Below are positions 46,403 through 57,117 of a stretch of 64,000 nt of DNA, one piece after another. Within the stretch, counting starts at the first letter, position 1, and each line of letters begins with the position of its first letter. Source of the stretch: Flabesymbios commensalis (taxonomy: Eukaryota; Annelida; Polychaeta; Terebellida; Flabelligeridae); the NCBI GenBank assembly GCA_964017125.1, contig OZ024907.1, forward strand, positions 27,387,216 through 27,451,215. The letters are read 5' to 3'. The notes beneath the pieces were generated by a model. The model ran no database searches, was not told the origin of the DNA, and worked only from the letters and a program-made list of their open reading frames with translations. The translations under genes and the position numbers were made by a program.

Positions 46403-46459
46403 CACATATTCCAGAAGTCACCGGAATAACAATTACTGAATTAGGATAGTAGGCCTATT

Positions 46460-46605
46460 CAGGGGCGGATCCAGGATTTGATAAATGAGGGGGCGCAGGG
46501 GGGTCGGGGGCACGTCCCCAAGGTTTTTCTGGCCAATTTAGCGGACTTCTTAAAGAATTTGACGCAAAATGGGGTGTGTATGCACCCCCTCTGGATCCGC
46601 GCCTG
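46460..46605. mobile_element. 146-bp TIR element with CAGGGGCGGATCCAG ends
   Basis: The left end CAGGGGCGGATCCAGG pairs with the right end CTGGATCCGCGCCTG. Subterminal sequence also pairs ('gagggggcg...' with '...caccccctc'). These ends are typical of a common group of animal non-autonomous elements. No clear target duplication was found. Confidence 0.75.
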
Positions 46606-47141
46606 GTATTTAATTACACTTGTAGAAATATAAAAGTAACAGACTTTGCTGTCCCTACCTAGCTCCTCTGGCATCTGAAGTGAACTCACTTATATTTTGA
46701 AAATAATTGATTTAGAGCCTCTGACTATGAAAACTATATAAGACTATGTAAAAAACCACTATGTAGAGCAAAACCTATGATCTAAAAATAAAATAGGAAG
46801 AAGTGTAATAAGTCTTTCTCATGTGATGTAGACTGAATAATCTGGTATTTTTTGTTGATTAAAGGGACATCAGTAAGGTCAACCTCAAGGTCAAGCAAAG
46901 GAAAACATGATTTTTTTCAACAAATAAAAATAAACAAATAAAGGAGCATATGTAATACCTCCTTCTGGTGGGATTTAGGCTGAAAAATCAATTTCTTCAA
47001 TTATTTTTGAGATTTTAGAAGAAGAAGAAGAAGAAAAAACAGGAGACCCTCGCTAAGGTTTACAAAAACCGCTAAAGCGAGGGCCACCCTGCGATCTGTA
47101 TATAATAATAATGTATATGTAAATATTGTTTGTGACATCGG

Positions 47142-47254
47142 TACCCAGCAGTCACAATACGTTGGCCCCACGTCGATCCAACGCCGGGCCAGGGTCGTAG
47201 ATGGTGGACCAACATTGCATCAACACAAGGCCAACGCATTGTGCCGGCTGGGTA
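47142..47254. mobile_element. CCCAGYAAACA-related palindromic MITE
   Basis: TACCCAGC at the left and GCTGGGTA at the right are exact complements. The centre 'gccagggtcgtagatggtggacc' is that of the family. The outer sequence differs from the CCCAGCAAACACGAG subtype, so this is a diverged subfamily. Confidence 0.7.
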
Positions 47255-47589
47255 TAAATTCTGGAGCTGCACTATTAAAAATACACAAATAGATATACGC
47301 AGAAGCACTAAACATATTAATATTGTTATCACACGTCAAGTTTAGAGACAGCAAATCAAAAAAACTAAATTCGGAAAAATATGTATCAAGCTTAACAAGG
47401 AATTATAATGAGAGTATAGCAAGTAGATATTTTGATATTTTAGGTCATCCTCAAGATCAAAAGAGGAAATTCAAGGTCAAATATGATTTGCAACATATAT
47501 GCAATAAATTGGAGCAGGTATGCGGCCTCGTTTGGGTGTGATTTTCACTAGATAATCTAATTCTGCTGGTTTTGATTAAACATGCTCAG

Positions 47590-48490
47590 GCGAAGGGAAG
47601 GTATTAAAGGGCAATGTAGAGATGTTAAAGATCAAAGTCTGAACGGAAAAGCTTTAACGATTGTTGAAAAGGCGTTAAAGGGCAATAAAATTACTTAAAT
47701 TGCACCTCTTTGATCTAGCTTTCGCCTGGACTATCACACAAAATGATGCTAAGGATCTGTGAGCTCTGTTCGCTGAGGATTTATAAGCGCTATAGACGTT
47801 TTCTTGATTGACCGGAGGCTCTATAATGTGGTGGTGTAGCATTAGGGCCATGAGGAATCGTTAAGTGCATTACTGGATGATGGAGAGGCATTAAAGGGCG
47901 ATGTAAACACACTCCTGTTGCACTTCAACGATTTTTTCGTCGCTCTTTATGCGTCTTTGTAGCACTTTTACTTTAACATCTCTTCAGTGCAATTGGAGGC
48001 CTATTCACAGGCATTTAACACCTCTCCATTGCCCTTTAACACCTCTCCATCGCCTTTCATTTTCAAAGCCTCCCTGTCAATTTTTAACGCCTCTCATCAC
48101 CTTTTAACGCCTTCCCAGCCCCATTCAACGCCTCTGCGTCACCTTTTACCACCTCACATTGCCCTTCAATGCTTCATCGTTGACCTTTATCATTTTTTGA
48201 TAGTCATTTAGCGCCTTCCCGTCGCTCTTTAGCGCGTCTGCATCATCATTTCCCTCCCCTTTGAAGCCTACGTCTCTATTTAAAGCATCTCCGTCGCCCT
48301 CAACACTTTCTCCTCTCCTTTAATCGCCTACCCATCACATTTACGACACTCCATCGCCCATTAACGCTTTTTTCGTCGTCATTTAACGCTTTATGGTCAC
48401 CCTCTGCCACCTTGCCATCGCCATTCAACGCCTCCCCATAATCGCTCTCCCTTTAATGCCTTTACATTGCCACTTATGCATGCTCCGATT
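47590..48490. repeat. Degenerate ~24-bp minisatellite present in both orientations
   Basis: From 47975 to 48490 a phrase like 'ccctttaacgcctctccatcg' recurs every 20-26 bp. At 47600-47690 and 47850-47910 the reverse complement recurs ('ggcgttaaagggcaat'). A 3' fragment of the CR1/L2-like LINE (47695-47805) lies between. The 74-codon frame at 47987-48211 is the repeat itself. Confidence 0.75.
47695..47805 (+). mobile_element. Short 3' fragment of the CR1/L2-like LINE
   Basis: 'cacctctttgatctagct', 'tgatgctaaggatctgtg', 'gagctctgttcgctgagga', 'ttataagcgctatagacgtt' match the end of 14201-17074. Another very weak fragment is at 56830-56915. Confidence 0.75.
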
Positions 48491-48714
48491 TGTAGCATGA
48501 TAAATCATATTTGACCTAGAAATTGATCTTTTCGACCTAGAGAATAACCTCTAATCACCAAAATAATACCAGAAGGAGATTTTCCAGACAAAATTACACG
48601 AAAAAGAGGTATCACACTTGTACCTAGCTTTATTTGTTAAAAATCATATTTTTTCTCACTTGACTTTGAAATTGAAGGGACTCAATCAGGCTAAAATCAT
48701 AAAAAATGCATGTT

Positions 48715-49140
48715 CAAAATAAGATATACGGGAATTCCGTCTCTATATCTAGTCTAACTGGTGAATGCGCAGCACAAAAATTAAAAAGTTCCAGTCTAGC
48801 CCTGGTCCCCAATCGTCGGTTTCAGTGAGTGAGCGTCCGTAAGTGTAGAGACACCGTCTCTACACTTAGAGGAAGCGTGCGTGAGTGTACACGTACCATA
48901 GGTGGCGTGGCACACCGCGTGCGGTATGTGTACGCCACCTACGGTACGTGTGCACTTATCCACGCTCATACACTATTCAGACGCTCACAGACGATTTCTA
49001 CGGTGGGTGTACGCCATTTTTCGTCCGTCTGGGTGTGTAGGCACACCGCGCGGATCCAACACGCGGTTGGAGACGGTGTGGCGCGGATTGCCGATTTCGG
49101 CTATTCTGCTCAATCCGCGGGTAGCGTTTCAATCCGCGTC
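48715..49140. repeat. Copy of the 45.6-kb repeat followed by palindromic GC-rich sequence
   Basis: 'ataagatatacgggaattcc...ctctatatc' and 'gcgcagcacaaaaattaaaaa' match 45576-45650. Bases 48840-48960 contain inverted blocks: 'gtgtagagacaccgtctctacac', and 'gtaccataggtggcgtggc' against 'gccacctacggtac'. The rest is GC-rich, without a recognisable gene. Confidence 0.6.
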
Positions 49141-49976
49141 CCAGTGTGACTGTAGTTTTAGGTAAAAACATTTCGACCTCACGTGACCTGCCGGGCATTT
49201 TCGAAAATGGCCGCCAAATTCAGTTGTCCAACGGTACCGTCCGTATCGATTGACGGATTTGTTTTGGAAATTGAAGTTATATGCCTGTTCTCGCATTGAT
49301 TTTGGTGTATCACGGATAGCAGGAAGTGTCCGAAATTAGACTTTTAAAATTAACAAGAATGTTGGAACAGCTAAAATTTGGTTGTCCTTCGATACAGTCA
49401 GAGCCAAATGAGAGATTAATTTTATTTTGGGCTGAAATCGAATCTTATTTTACCACGATGACCTGTTTAACAATAGTCTTTCTTTAAAACTAATGCCAGA
49501 GGGGATGCTTTCGTTTTCGCCTAAATGTCGGACACAAAAGTTATTCGGGTGGTAATGTGTTTTCGTCATTGAAATTTTCCAAGCGTGAATGTACTTTAAT
49601 AGCGTCCACATCAGGTTATTTTCCCTATTAATTATTAACAAAAAATGAGCAGAACTGGTCTGACATGTATATATTAAGCCCATGTCTGATTTCTCAATAC
49701 GATAGTGTGTTAATTGGCATCATATTTCATGCAATTTGAACCATTTCCAACAATCCCGGAACTGGGCAACCCACTACAATACATTTGAACACCATCATTA
49801 TTAACAAACCTTCACGACCAACCAGCATGTATAGGACGCTCAAATAACACAGGCTTGATGTTGTCTACTGTCTGCGACGCTGGCCCAACATTAAACAAGC
49901 ATTGTGTGAGTGTACGATGCTGGCTCGGGCGGAATTTCAACATAGATCTAGCTTATAATGTGCATTTTCGATTAAA

Positions 49977-50492
49977 TTAACCATTTACCTGCTAAGTTAT
50001 CTTATTAGAATTTTCACCCACTCGAAGTTGTATCTCGCTATCGCGAAACACAACTTCAAGTGGGTGAAAACAGAGATCGTGAACGATCTCTGGTGAAAAT
50101 GACTCATAAAGTGTTTAATTTGAGACCAAACATTTCCAAATCTTAAAGGTGATCTATCACCCCTTATATAGTATGAATAATTTTGTGACAAATAAATCAA
50201 AGTTGCCACAAGATGGAGCACAAGTGTTTCCTTATATGGGGTGATCACAGAGGGTCACATGATAGCCAATCACCCCATATTAGCACATAATTATTCATAC
50301 CATATAAGGGGTGATAGATCACCTTTAATGTTGAAACAATCATTTCATTCCCAATAACAATGACCTATAATCGGCTAATGAAACAGATTAAAAACGACTA
50401 CTGGCGTGCTCAGCGCGTTAATGTAAAGTAATATTTATTCACGAGGCATTTCATGACGTACAAATAGGCACCTCTAGCAGGCAAAGGATTGA
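49977..50492. mobile_element. Family A-like TTAA MITE, interrupted by another MITE
   Basis: The left end TTAACCATTTACCTGCT pairs with the right end AGCAGGCAAAGGATTGA. The hairpin is 'tcacccactcgaagttgt' with 'acaacttcaagtgggtga' (50015-50068). Bases 50143-50328 are a separate inserted element. Confidence 0.7.
50143..50328. mobile_element. TTAA-flanked MITE, family C, nested
   Basis: TTAA repeats border inverted ends of about 38 bp: 'aggtgatctatcacccctta' at the left and 'taaggggtgatagatcacct' at the right, each followed by 'atNNtatgaataatt'. The interior holds another 'ggggtgat' / 'atcacccc' pair. It sits wholly inside 49977-50492. Confidence 0.85.
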
Positions 50493-51741
50493 GCTCTCAC
50501 TCTCTAATCTTTCTATCCGTGAAGTATCTTCAGAGTTAAATAGTTAATTAATCCGTCGCCCATATAATGGACGACAGATTCATTCCTAATGAACGATGCG
50601 TTTTCACCTGAATGCTACATACGTAGATCATGATCATATTTAGTGTCAAGCTAACATGGGGCCATTCACATTTTAAATCTCAGAGATAGTTTATTATAAT
50701 TATATGATAAGGTTTGGAGCAATAACAACTTTTTAAAATCCGATAATAAGCATAAACCAGTCAGGATTGCTCGTATATTATAGAATAATAGGACACACGG
50801 CATTGGCTGCATCATTTTGCACAATATAAATGCCGTGGTGATACTAATTGGGCGATGACGTGGAAGCCACATAAAACATATCAGATATAATAAGCGAAAC
50901 ATATTTCAAAGTTATAAAAATTGAATTGTTCGACAGTTTTAGTTAAATACTTCTTAATATGTATAATACAGAAAAACGGCATAATTAGTAGGCCTAGATA
51001 ACAACGATTTCATCTCGTAAATGTCAATTTCAGAAAATACATGCCAAAATGAAGACACTGCAATGGTCATTTTTGTAAACTTTTTTTTGAAGCAATGGCT
51101 TCTATGTGCCCTTGAGACCAGAATTAGCTTAGTTGCAACATAAAGCATTTTCAGGTATGCAAGATGGCAGCCACGGCCATCTTAGATATAGGGTCATCAG
51201 CAACTTTTTACTTGTGTGACATACATATGTGTGTAATACATAAAGTAGAGGGATTTGTGTGTGCTACGGCCATCAATCACATTCATTTTACAATCTAAGC
51301 AATATTTGTTGCTTTAAAATGAAATATGACGGCCATAGATTTATTGAATCTATATCAAGCATTGACCGATTTTCACAATGATAAACAAAGAGTTAGGCCT
51401 ATATTGATATAGATGTGACATATTGACATTTAGTTAAAAAAAACTTGAAAAATAATAACGAAGTTAAGCTAAGTTGAGCGTAAACAAATTGTCAGAAGTT
51501 AGCTAAGACCCTATATTATACATGGTGAAACAATTTTTGGCAAATATTTTGTTTCAGGTTTTGCTAAGTAATCGCTTAACTTTCCTTGACTATATGAGTA
51601 GCGGATATCTAGCATTCATTTAGTGTGTTCAGTGTGAGCTTAACTACTGATAACGTGTTCTTAACGTATACACCATACACGCAAAATGTTTGAACATGTT
51701 CAAAACTAATTTTGGGCCTCGCTGTGTGCCAGCTTAATGCT

Positions 51742-52120
51742 ATAGTGGGGGACCTTATTGTGATAAATTTTAACATCTGGCTAAAATTGTGAAAATTGGT
51801 GTACACGCCCACAAGACAATACTCTTTCATATTTTTGATGGATCAAATCTGAAACATTGCTGGATCCACCATTTTAGCCAAAATTCAAAATGGCCGCCAT
51901 TCAAAAACCAAAATTATCATATCTTGGCAACATATGGCCCAAATTTTACGATGTTAACATCAATTTTATATATTTGGATGACGAGGTAACGATTTGTAAT
52001 GGTTAAAAAGTGATTGGGATGAAATTGCGCGTTTTAGTTTAATTTAAAATGTCAAAAATGACACATTTTGTAATATAATATGCTAAAACCGAAATATCAA
52101 ACGCTGGACACATTTAAAAA
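51742..52120 (+). repeat. Dispersed repeat, plus copy
   Basis: It begins 'tagtgggggaccttattgtg' and continues 'aacatctggctaaaattgtgaaaatt', 'atttttgatggatc', 'aattatcatatctt', 'taacatcaattt'. The minus-strand copy is at 56160-56465. The 5' edge (TAGTGGGGGACC) is sharp. Type unknown. Confidence 0.7.
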
Positions 52121-52689
52121 ATAGTTAGTGACATTTTATTCATATTTGACTGTTAACACCATAATTTATATAGGCCTATATACATAATGGTAAACGTCAT
52201 CTGAAATGAAACAGAACAGAACAGAAAAATATTTATTTGCCAAATAAAAAAAAGAACAAATGAATAGGTAGATAACAAATAGTATAGTATAGGCCGGGAG
52301 ACCCCCATTAAGACTTTCAAAGTCGCTCTCATAGTCGCTCTCAATAATGAAATGAAACTGAGTCATAGAATCAGTTAAAGAAATCCTGAGTTAGCCACAT
52401 ATATCGCGGTTGGCAAACATTCTGTGAACATTCATTCTTTATGCACCCACACTCACAGTGACATATAGATGTGTGCATCCCAGCTTAGCACATTTGCAAT
52501 TCCCCTTATGCTTTTTGACAATTGATTGCAGTGTTGCGACAATGCACAACCCTAACATCTGCAAACCATTCAGCGGACCCAGCTCCATTCCGATGGATTG
52601 TATTCTTTGCTTTTTTTTTCCTGGAATACTTGAGATGATCCCTCAGTTAGTCATAGTCGTAGTCGTAGTACTACAAGGTTAGGATAAGT

Positions 52690-52720
<31 letters not shown>

Positions 52721-53430
52721 CAATACCATCCAAATATATACTGCCTGATACAGTGCTCGTCTAGAAGGCCGGAGTAAGGCCCAATGTTTGGGTGGTATGT
52801 TTTCTAATGTGCGTTCGGCGCAGTCCATGCACCGCTCCTGCCATGTCAATGGAGTCCATTGAGAACAGAAGAGGATCCTTGGTAAACGCCACAAATGTGT
52901 CTGTTATTTCGGGGTCCCTGCCAATACTCTGAAAAGTGGAACTAATAGGCCTATTACAGCCAGTAAAGCTATGGAAGAGGGGGAGTGAGATGCACCTTTG
53001 AGGACCATGTTGTTTCTACAAATAGATAAAGATCGTCTGAAACATTTTGCCAGAACCGATATTATTCAGTTAATCTCAGGCTAGTAAAATGACTAACAGC
53101 AATGACTATAATAATGCTAACCACTGTCCTGATATAAATATTGTTATGCGCTTAATAATGTGTAGAACATGCGACTGTCAGCTTATATTTAATGACAAGG
53201 CATAAACAGAGAGAGGTAATAGCGCTATTGGGAGGATGTTGCTGGAATATATTATAATATTTGGGAAACGTAATGAAATCGTTAACCATTTCTTGATCTA
53301 TGAATCTAAAGAGATCAGCATTATTTTCTGGTGGTTTCAAAAATTGTTCTAGTCGATCACCAGGGATGGGCGTTGACCCCCGGACCTTGGTTCGCCAAGC
53401 ACGTTTCTCTTGGGTTAAACGTGTCAAACT
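52690..53430 (-). pseudogene. Decayed fragment of a multi-copy repeat-type protein gene
   Basis: Minus-strand fragments include WRTKVRGSTPIPGD with a following 'FLKPPENNADLFRF' (about 53300-53390) and, nearer 52750-52920, DTFVAFTKDPLLFSMDS and LENIPPKHWALL...ALYQAVYIW. From memory, this order (a 'VPGNW..FL..DDNK.ELF.FL' motif, later an 'IPPT...L..H..RA.YQ...IW' motif) occurs in a widespread uncharacterised family in corals, molluscs and lancelets. The copy is broken in several places. A TAC microsatellite (52690-52721) abuts its end. Confidence 0.45.
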
Positions 53431-53458
53431 TTGATCAAGATAGGAATCTCAGATCTAT

Positions 53459-54205
53459 GGTGGCCCACAGGTGCCACCAACATTAATGCAGGTTCAAAAA
53501 CATTTATGCATCTTCAGAAACAATAATGCAAGTTCAGAAATATTAATGCAAGGTCAGAAACATTAATGCAAGTTCAGAAACAATAATGCAAGTTCAGAAA
53601 CATTAATGCAAGTTCAAAAAACATTTATGCAAGTACGATTGAAAACATTTATGCATGGTCAGAAAACATTTATGCAAGTACGATTGAAAACATTTATGCA
53701 TGTTCAGAAAACATTTATGCAAGTACGATTGAAAACATTTATGCATGTTCAGAAAACATTTATGCAAGTTCAGAAAACATTTATGCAACTACGATTGAAA
53801 ACATTTATGCAAGTACGATTGGAAACATTTATGCAAGTTCAGAAAACATTTATGCATGTACGATTGAAAACATTTATGCATGTTCTGAAAACATTTATGC
53901 AAGTACGGTTGAAAACATTTATGCATGTTCAGCGTTCGCTTAGAAATACTGACAGCGTGAAATTCGTCTAAGGATTTGGAAATCATTGAATACTTATATC
54001 CAGCGACAAAGTAGAACGTAATTATCTCATCTGTCGACAGATGGTCAAATTCTGAGGGAAAGAATACTGCCATGGCCCACTGTTGGCTTTTAGATACATG
54101 CAATCCGTCGCATAAATGTTTTCAATCGTAGTTGCATAAATGTTTTCTGAACATGCATAAATGTTTTTGAACTTGCAATATTGTTGGTGGCACCTGTGGG
54201 CCACC
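53459..54205. mobile_element. TIR transposon-like element with subterminal repeat arrays
   Basis: Perfect 24-bp inverted ends at 53459-53482 (GGTGGCCCACAGGTGCCACC...) and 54182-54205. Inside the left end, about 22 units of a 20-24-bp repeat ('aacatttatgcaagttcaga', or '...gtacgattga') run to 53935. Inside the right end, about three inverted units lie at 54108-54176. Between them (53940-54108, minus strand) a short coding remnant reads LSTDEIITFYFVAGYKY and VSISKRTLN. It is like the N-terminal helix-turn-helix of integrase-core proteins of mobile elements. Open frames over the arrays (MQVRLKTFM...) are by-products. The element is incomplete. Confidence 0.7.
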
Positions 54206-54574
54206 GTACAGATCAGCTAAAATCTGGTTATTGTGGACTCCGATATCATGCTTAGGACAAATGTTAAGAAATTACATTCTACGTATTGTTGAAAGTTTGC
54301 AGCCTTGATGGTTCGGACATATATGGACAATGGCAGCAGTATCAAAAATTCCCATGGACACATCGCACGAATAAATTTTCAGGCATTCTAAGATGTCAGA
54401 TGTTTTCCCACTCCTCATTTTCCTTTGTCAGATAATAAAGGTGGCTCCTTTTGATTCTCAAATAACATAAATCATCTATATCTGCATTTGGGCGTGATTG
54501 GAGAGAACTAAATAAATGAGACACCAACGTAGTACTTTGCTTCAGTACACTAATATTTGTGCCTTTAGTTAGTT

Positions 54575-54600
54575 AGTTAGTTAGTTTTTGCATTTAGTTA
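54575..54600. repeat. TTAG microsatellite
   Basis: Short pure run of (TTAG)n, about five units. Confidence 0.9.
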
Positions 54601-55147
54601 AGAGAACTATTCCATTCATCATACACTTTCGTGAACATCCATGCCTTTGTTAACATGTCATAGGCATATTGCATAATACATAAGCTAGACCAGCAGGAAT
54701 TATTTATCTTGTATCTAATGTGCGCAGATTTGAACTAGTGTCATCAAATAAAAGGGATTGCCCTTCAGTATATAACATCTTTTGACAAACGAGTTTGGAG
54801 AATTTGCCCTTCTTAGTGATGACCATAAACAAAAGAAGGTGATGTTGAGTGCGACAATAATTAAGCTGAAATGTAAATTCAACCAGTGCTTGAACTTTCC
54901 CAGATAGAGACAAGGTGTTCATCCAAATATGATGATAGAGAGAGAAAATAGGCTGACCCATAGCCTACGCCTACCTTCACAGACACTGCCCAGATTGTAG
55001 CTTCTCGCCAATAATCACCACCATCTGGGTTGTGGCGCGTCTAGTGCAGCTGTCAATCACTCCTCACATAATATCACAATTCTAACCATTTGCTGGTCTG
55101 CAAAAATATCATTGTGCAATGCTGCAAGCCCGCCCTTCTCCCCGCAG

Positions 55148-55237
55148 GCTTACACTGGTGTATCAGTGGAACGCCTACCCAGCACAGGTATCTGTCCAGG
55201 ATTAAGAAACTATGTCACACAATTTCCAATGACCATG
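55148..55237 (+). other. Candidate 90-bp exon, unknown gene
   Basis: A strong acceptor ('cgcccttctccccgcag', ending 55147) precedes 30 open codons: AYTGVSVERLPSTGICPGLR then NYVTQFPMTM. A GTATGT donor follows at 55238. The exon would be symmetric, phase 0-0. I do not recognise the protein and found no partner exon nearby, so it may be chance or a relic. Confidence 0.3.
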
Positions 55238-55655
55238 GTATGTTTCACCATTGGTGTAGATGTTGTCTTGTCAGAGAAAAGCGGCATGATTCCAATAATC
55301 GCATTTGGTTTGAGGCCTATCATTTTTTAATAAACTAGACCCCCGCCCAAGTTAAAGTATCTTATATATCCAAGTGTACGAAGTTGCAAATTATATCAGA
55401 GGCCTGATCAAGCCAAGTTTGAGCTTTAACTTGGCGCCATCTATCTTGTCATGATGTGGACGCACAAGAAGCTCAGACTTTGGAAGGGCAACATAAATAT
55501 CTGCCTAAAAATAGATAAACATGAATAATAATTTGAATACATTCTATTCAAAACTAGTTTTATCTGATATTCTAGCTGACTGTATTTTTTTTACTTATTT
55601 TTCATTTTGTATTTAATTTCTGTTATTTTTTAAATATATACTCATATTAAAACCA

Positions 55656-56157
55656 AAATCACTGTCCATCAAATGGGCTTGTGAAGAATCAAGAGGAGTT
55701 TCTAGATCGTCCAAATGTTCCTAAGCAAACTTATGTATATTTTTCATAATGATTAGCACCGTGAATTATGACCATAATTGACTATACATTTTTATTATTT
55801 TGTGTTCTATTTTGTTTATTTAATATTCAGTAACGTTATTGTAGGTCTACTTACAATTATGGGCAGACCTGAATGAGTCATTAGATTAATTGAATTTCTA
55901 TATTCTATAATCACTGTCCATCAAATGGGCTTGTGAATAATCAACAGGAGTTTCTAGATCGTCCAAATGTTCCAAAACAAACCTCTGTATATTTTTCATA
56001 ATGGTTAGCACCGTTAATTATGACCATAATTGACTATACATTTTTATGATTTTGTGTTTTATTTTGTTTATTTAATATTCAGTAACGTTATTGTAGGTCT
56101 ACTTACAATTATGGGCAGACCTGAATGAGTCATTAGATTAATTGAATTTCTATATAT
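55656..56157 (+). repeat. 252-bp tandem duplication
   Basis: Two adjacent copies (about 55656-55905 and 55908-56157) start 'atcactgtccatcaaatggg' and end 'ttgaatttctatat'. There are only about ten differences, mostly substitutions. No coding sense was seen. Confidence 0.9.
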
Positions 56158-56159
56158 TT

Positions 56160-56465
56160 TGGTCTCAAAAACGCTAAAAATGGTCGAAACATAAAATATA
56201 TGACTCTAATCATGTTTAAACGGGGACCAATGAAACCGTTGACCTCGAAATACATGAAATTGATGTTACCATCATTAAATTTGCATTGATTACAAAGATA
56301 TGATAATTATTGTTCGCGAGTGGCGTTCCAGTACTTTTTGAAGTTGGATCCATCAAAAATATAAACTATAACGTTTAAAGGACATATGAACAAATTTTAG
56401 CAATTTTAGCCAGATGTGCAAATTTATTCACTAATTGGACAATATGGTCCCCCACTACTAGCAAA
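56160..56465 (-). repeat. Dispersed repeat, minus copy
   Basis: Reverse complement of the family at 51742-52120: 'tagtgggggaccatattgtc', 'cacatctggctaaaattgc', 'atttttgatggatcc', 'aattatcatatctt', 'taacatcaatttcat'. It abuts the 252-bp duplication. Confidence 0.7.
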
Positions 56466-56805
56466 TGAAACGTAACAGACCTGTGCGTAATGTAACCTAT
56501 GAGTAACATACTCCTAGCGTTTGTCAACGTATAACAGCGTATGAGTGATATTTTTCATACGGTGGTATAAGCTGCTCCGATACGATGTAGTGTGACACTG
56601 CCATTATCAGAACATCCTCGTTGCGTCCAAACTTCGGTGATAACCATTTTTCAAATAATTTTACGTTCTGAATTATCGAACAGTACTCATATCAATTCCA
56701 TCATTATTAACCTCAAACTGTGTGCCATTATTGCATATACATGTACATATATTCTATAATATTTATGACAAATTAGTCAGTAATGACTTTTCTTTATGTC
56801 AATAA

Positions 56806-56826
56806 ATATCTATCTATCTATCTATT
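56806..56826. repeat. TCTA microsatellite
   Basis: Short run of (TCTA)n, about five units. Confidence 0.9.
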
Positions 56827-57117
56827 AAACTATTTTATCTGGCTCTCTGATCCTAGCTATTTGTGTCATGCTGGCTCGACTTTCTTTGGTCTTGATTGTG
56901 ATACATGATCATGGGCGCCAAATAATCTCTCCTGCGAAGTAATACTTCTACGATTCTGTCGAGTCGTGGCCTATCAGAGTGGCACCTTAATACTGTATTT
57001 TCATATTTGTGTAATTTGTGTCCAATGAATGATGTCTCAGTCTCACATTAACTAATGAAATCAGGGAACAGTGATGTAACTGTTCGGTTATTAATGTCGG
57101 TTTACCACAATGGTATC

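Noticed and set aside
53606-53971. 121-codon frame MQVQKTFMQVR...
   Set aside because: It is the translation of the subterminal repeat array of the TIR element, and an opposite-strand frame is open as well.
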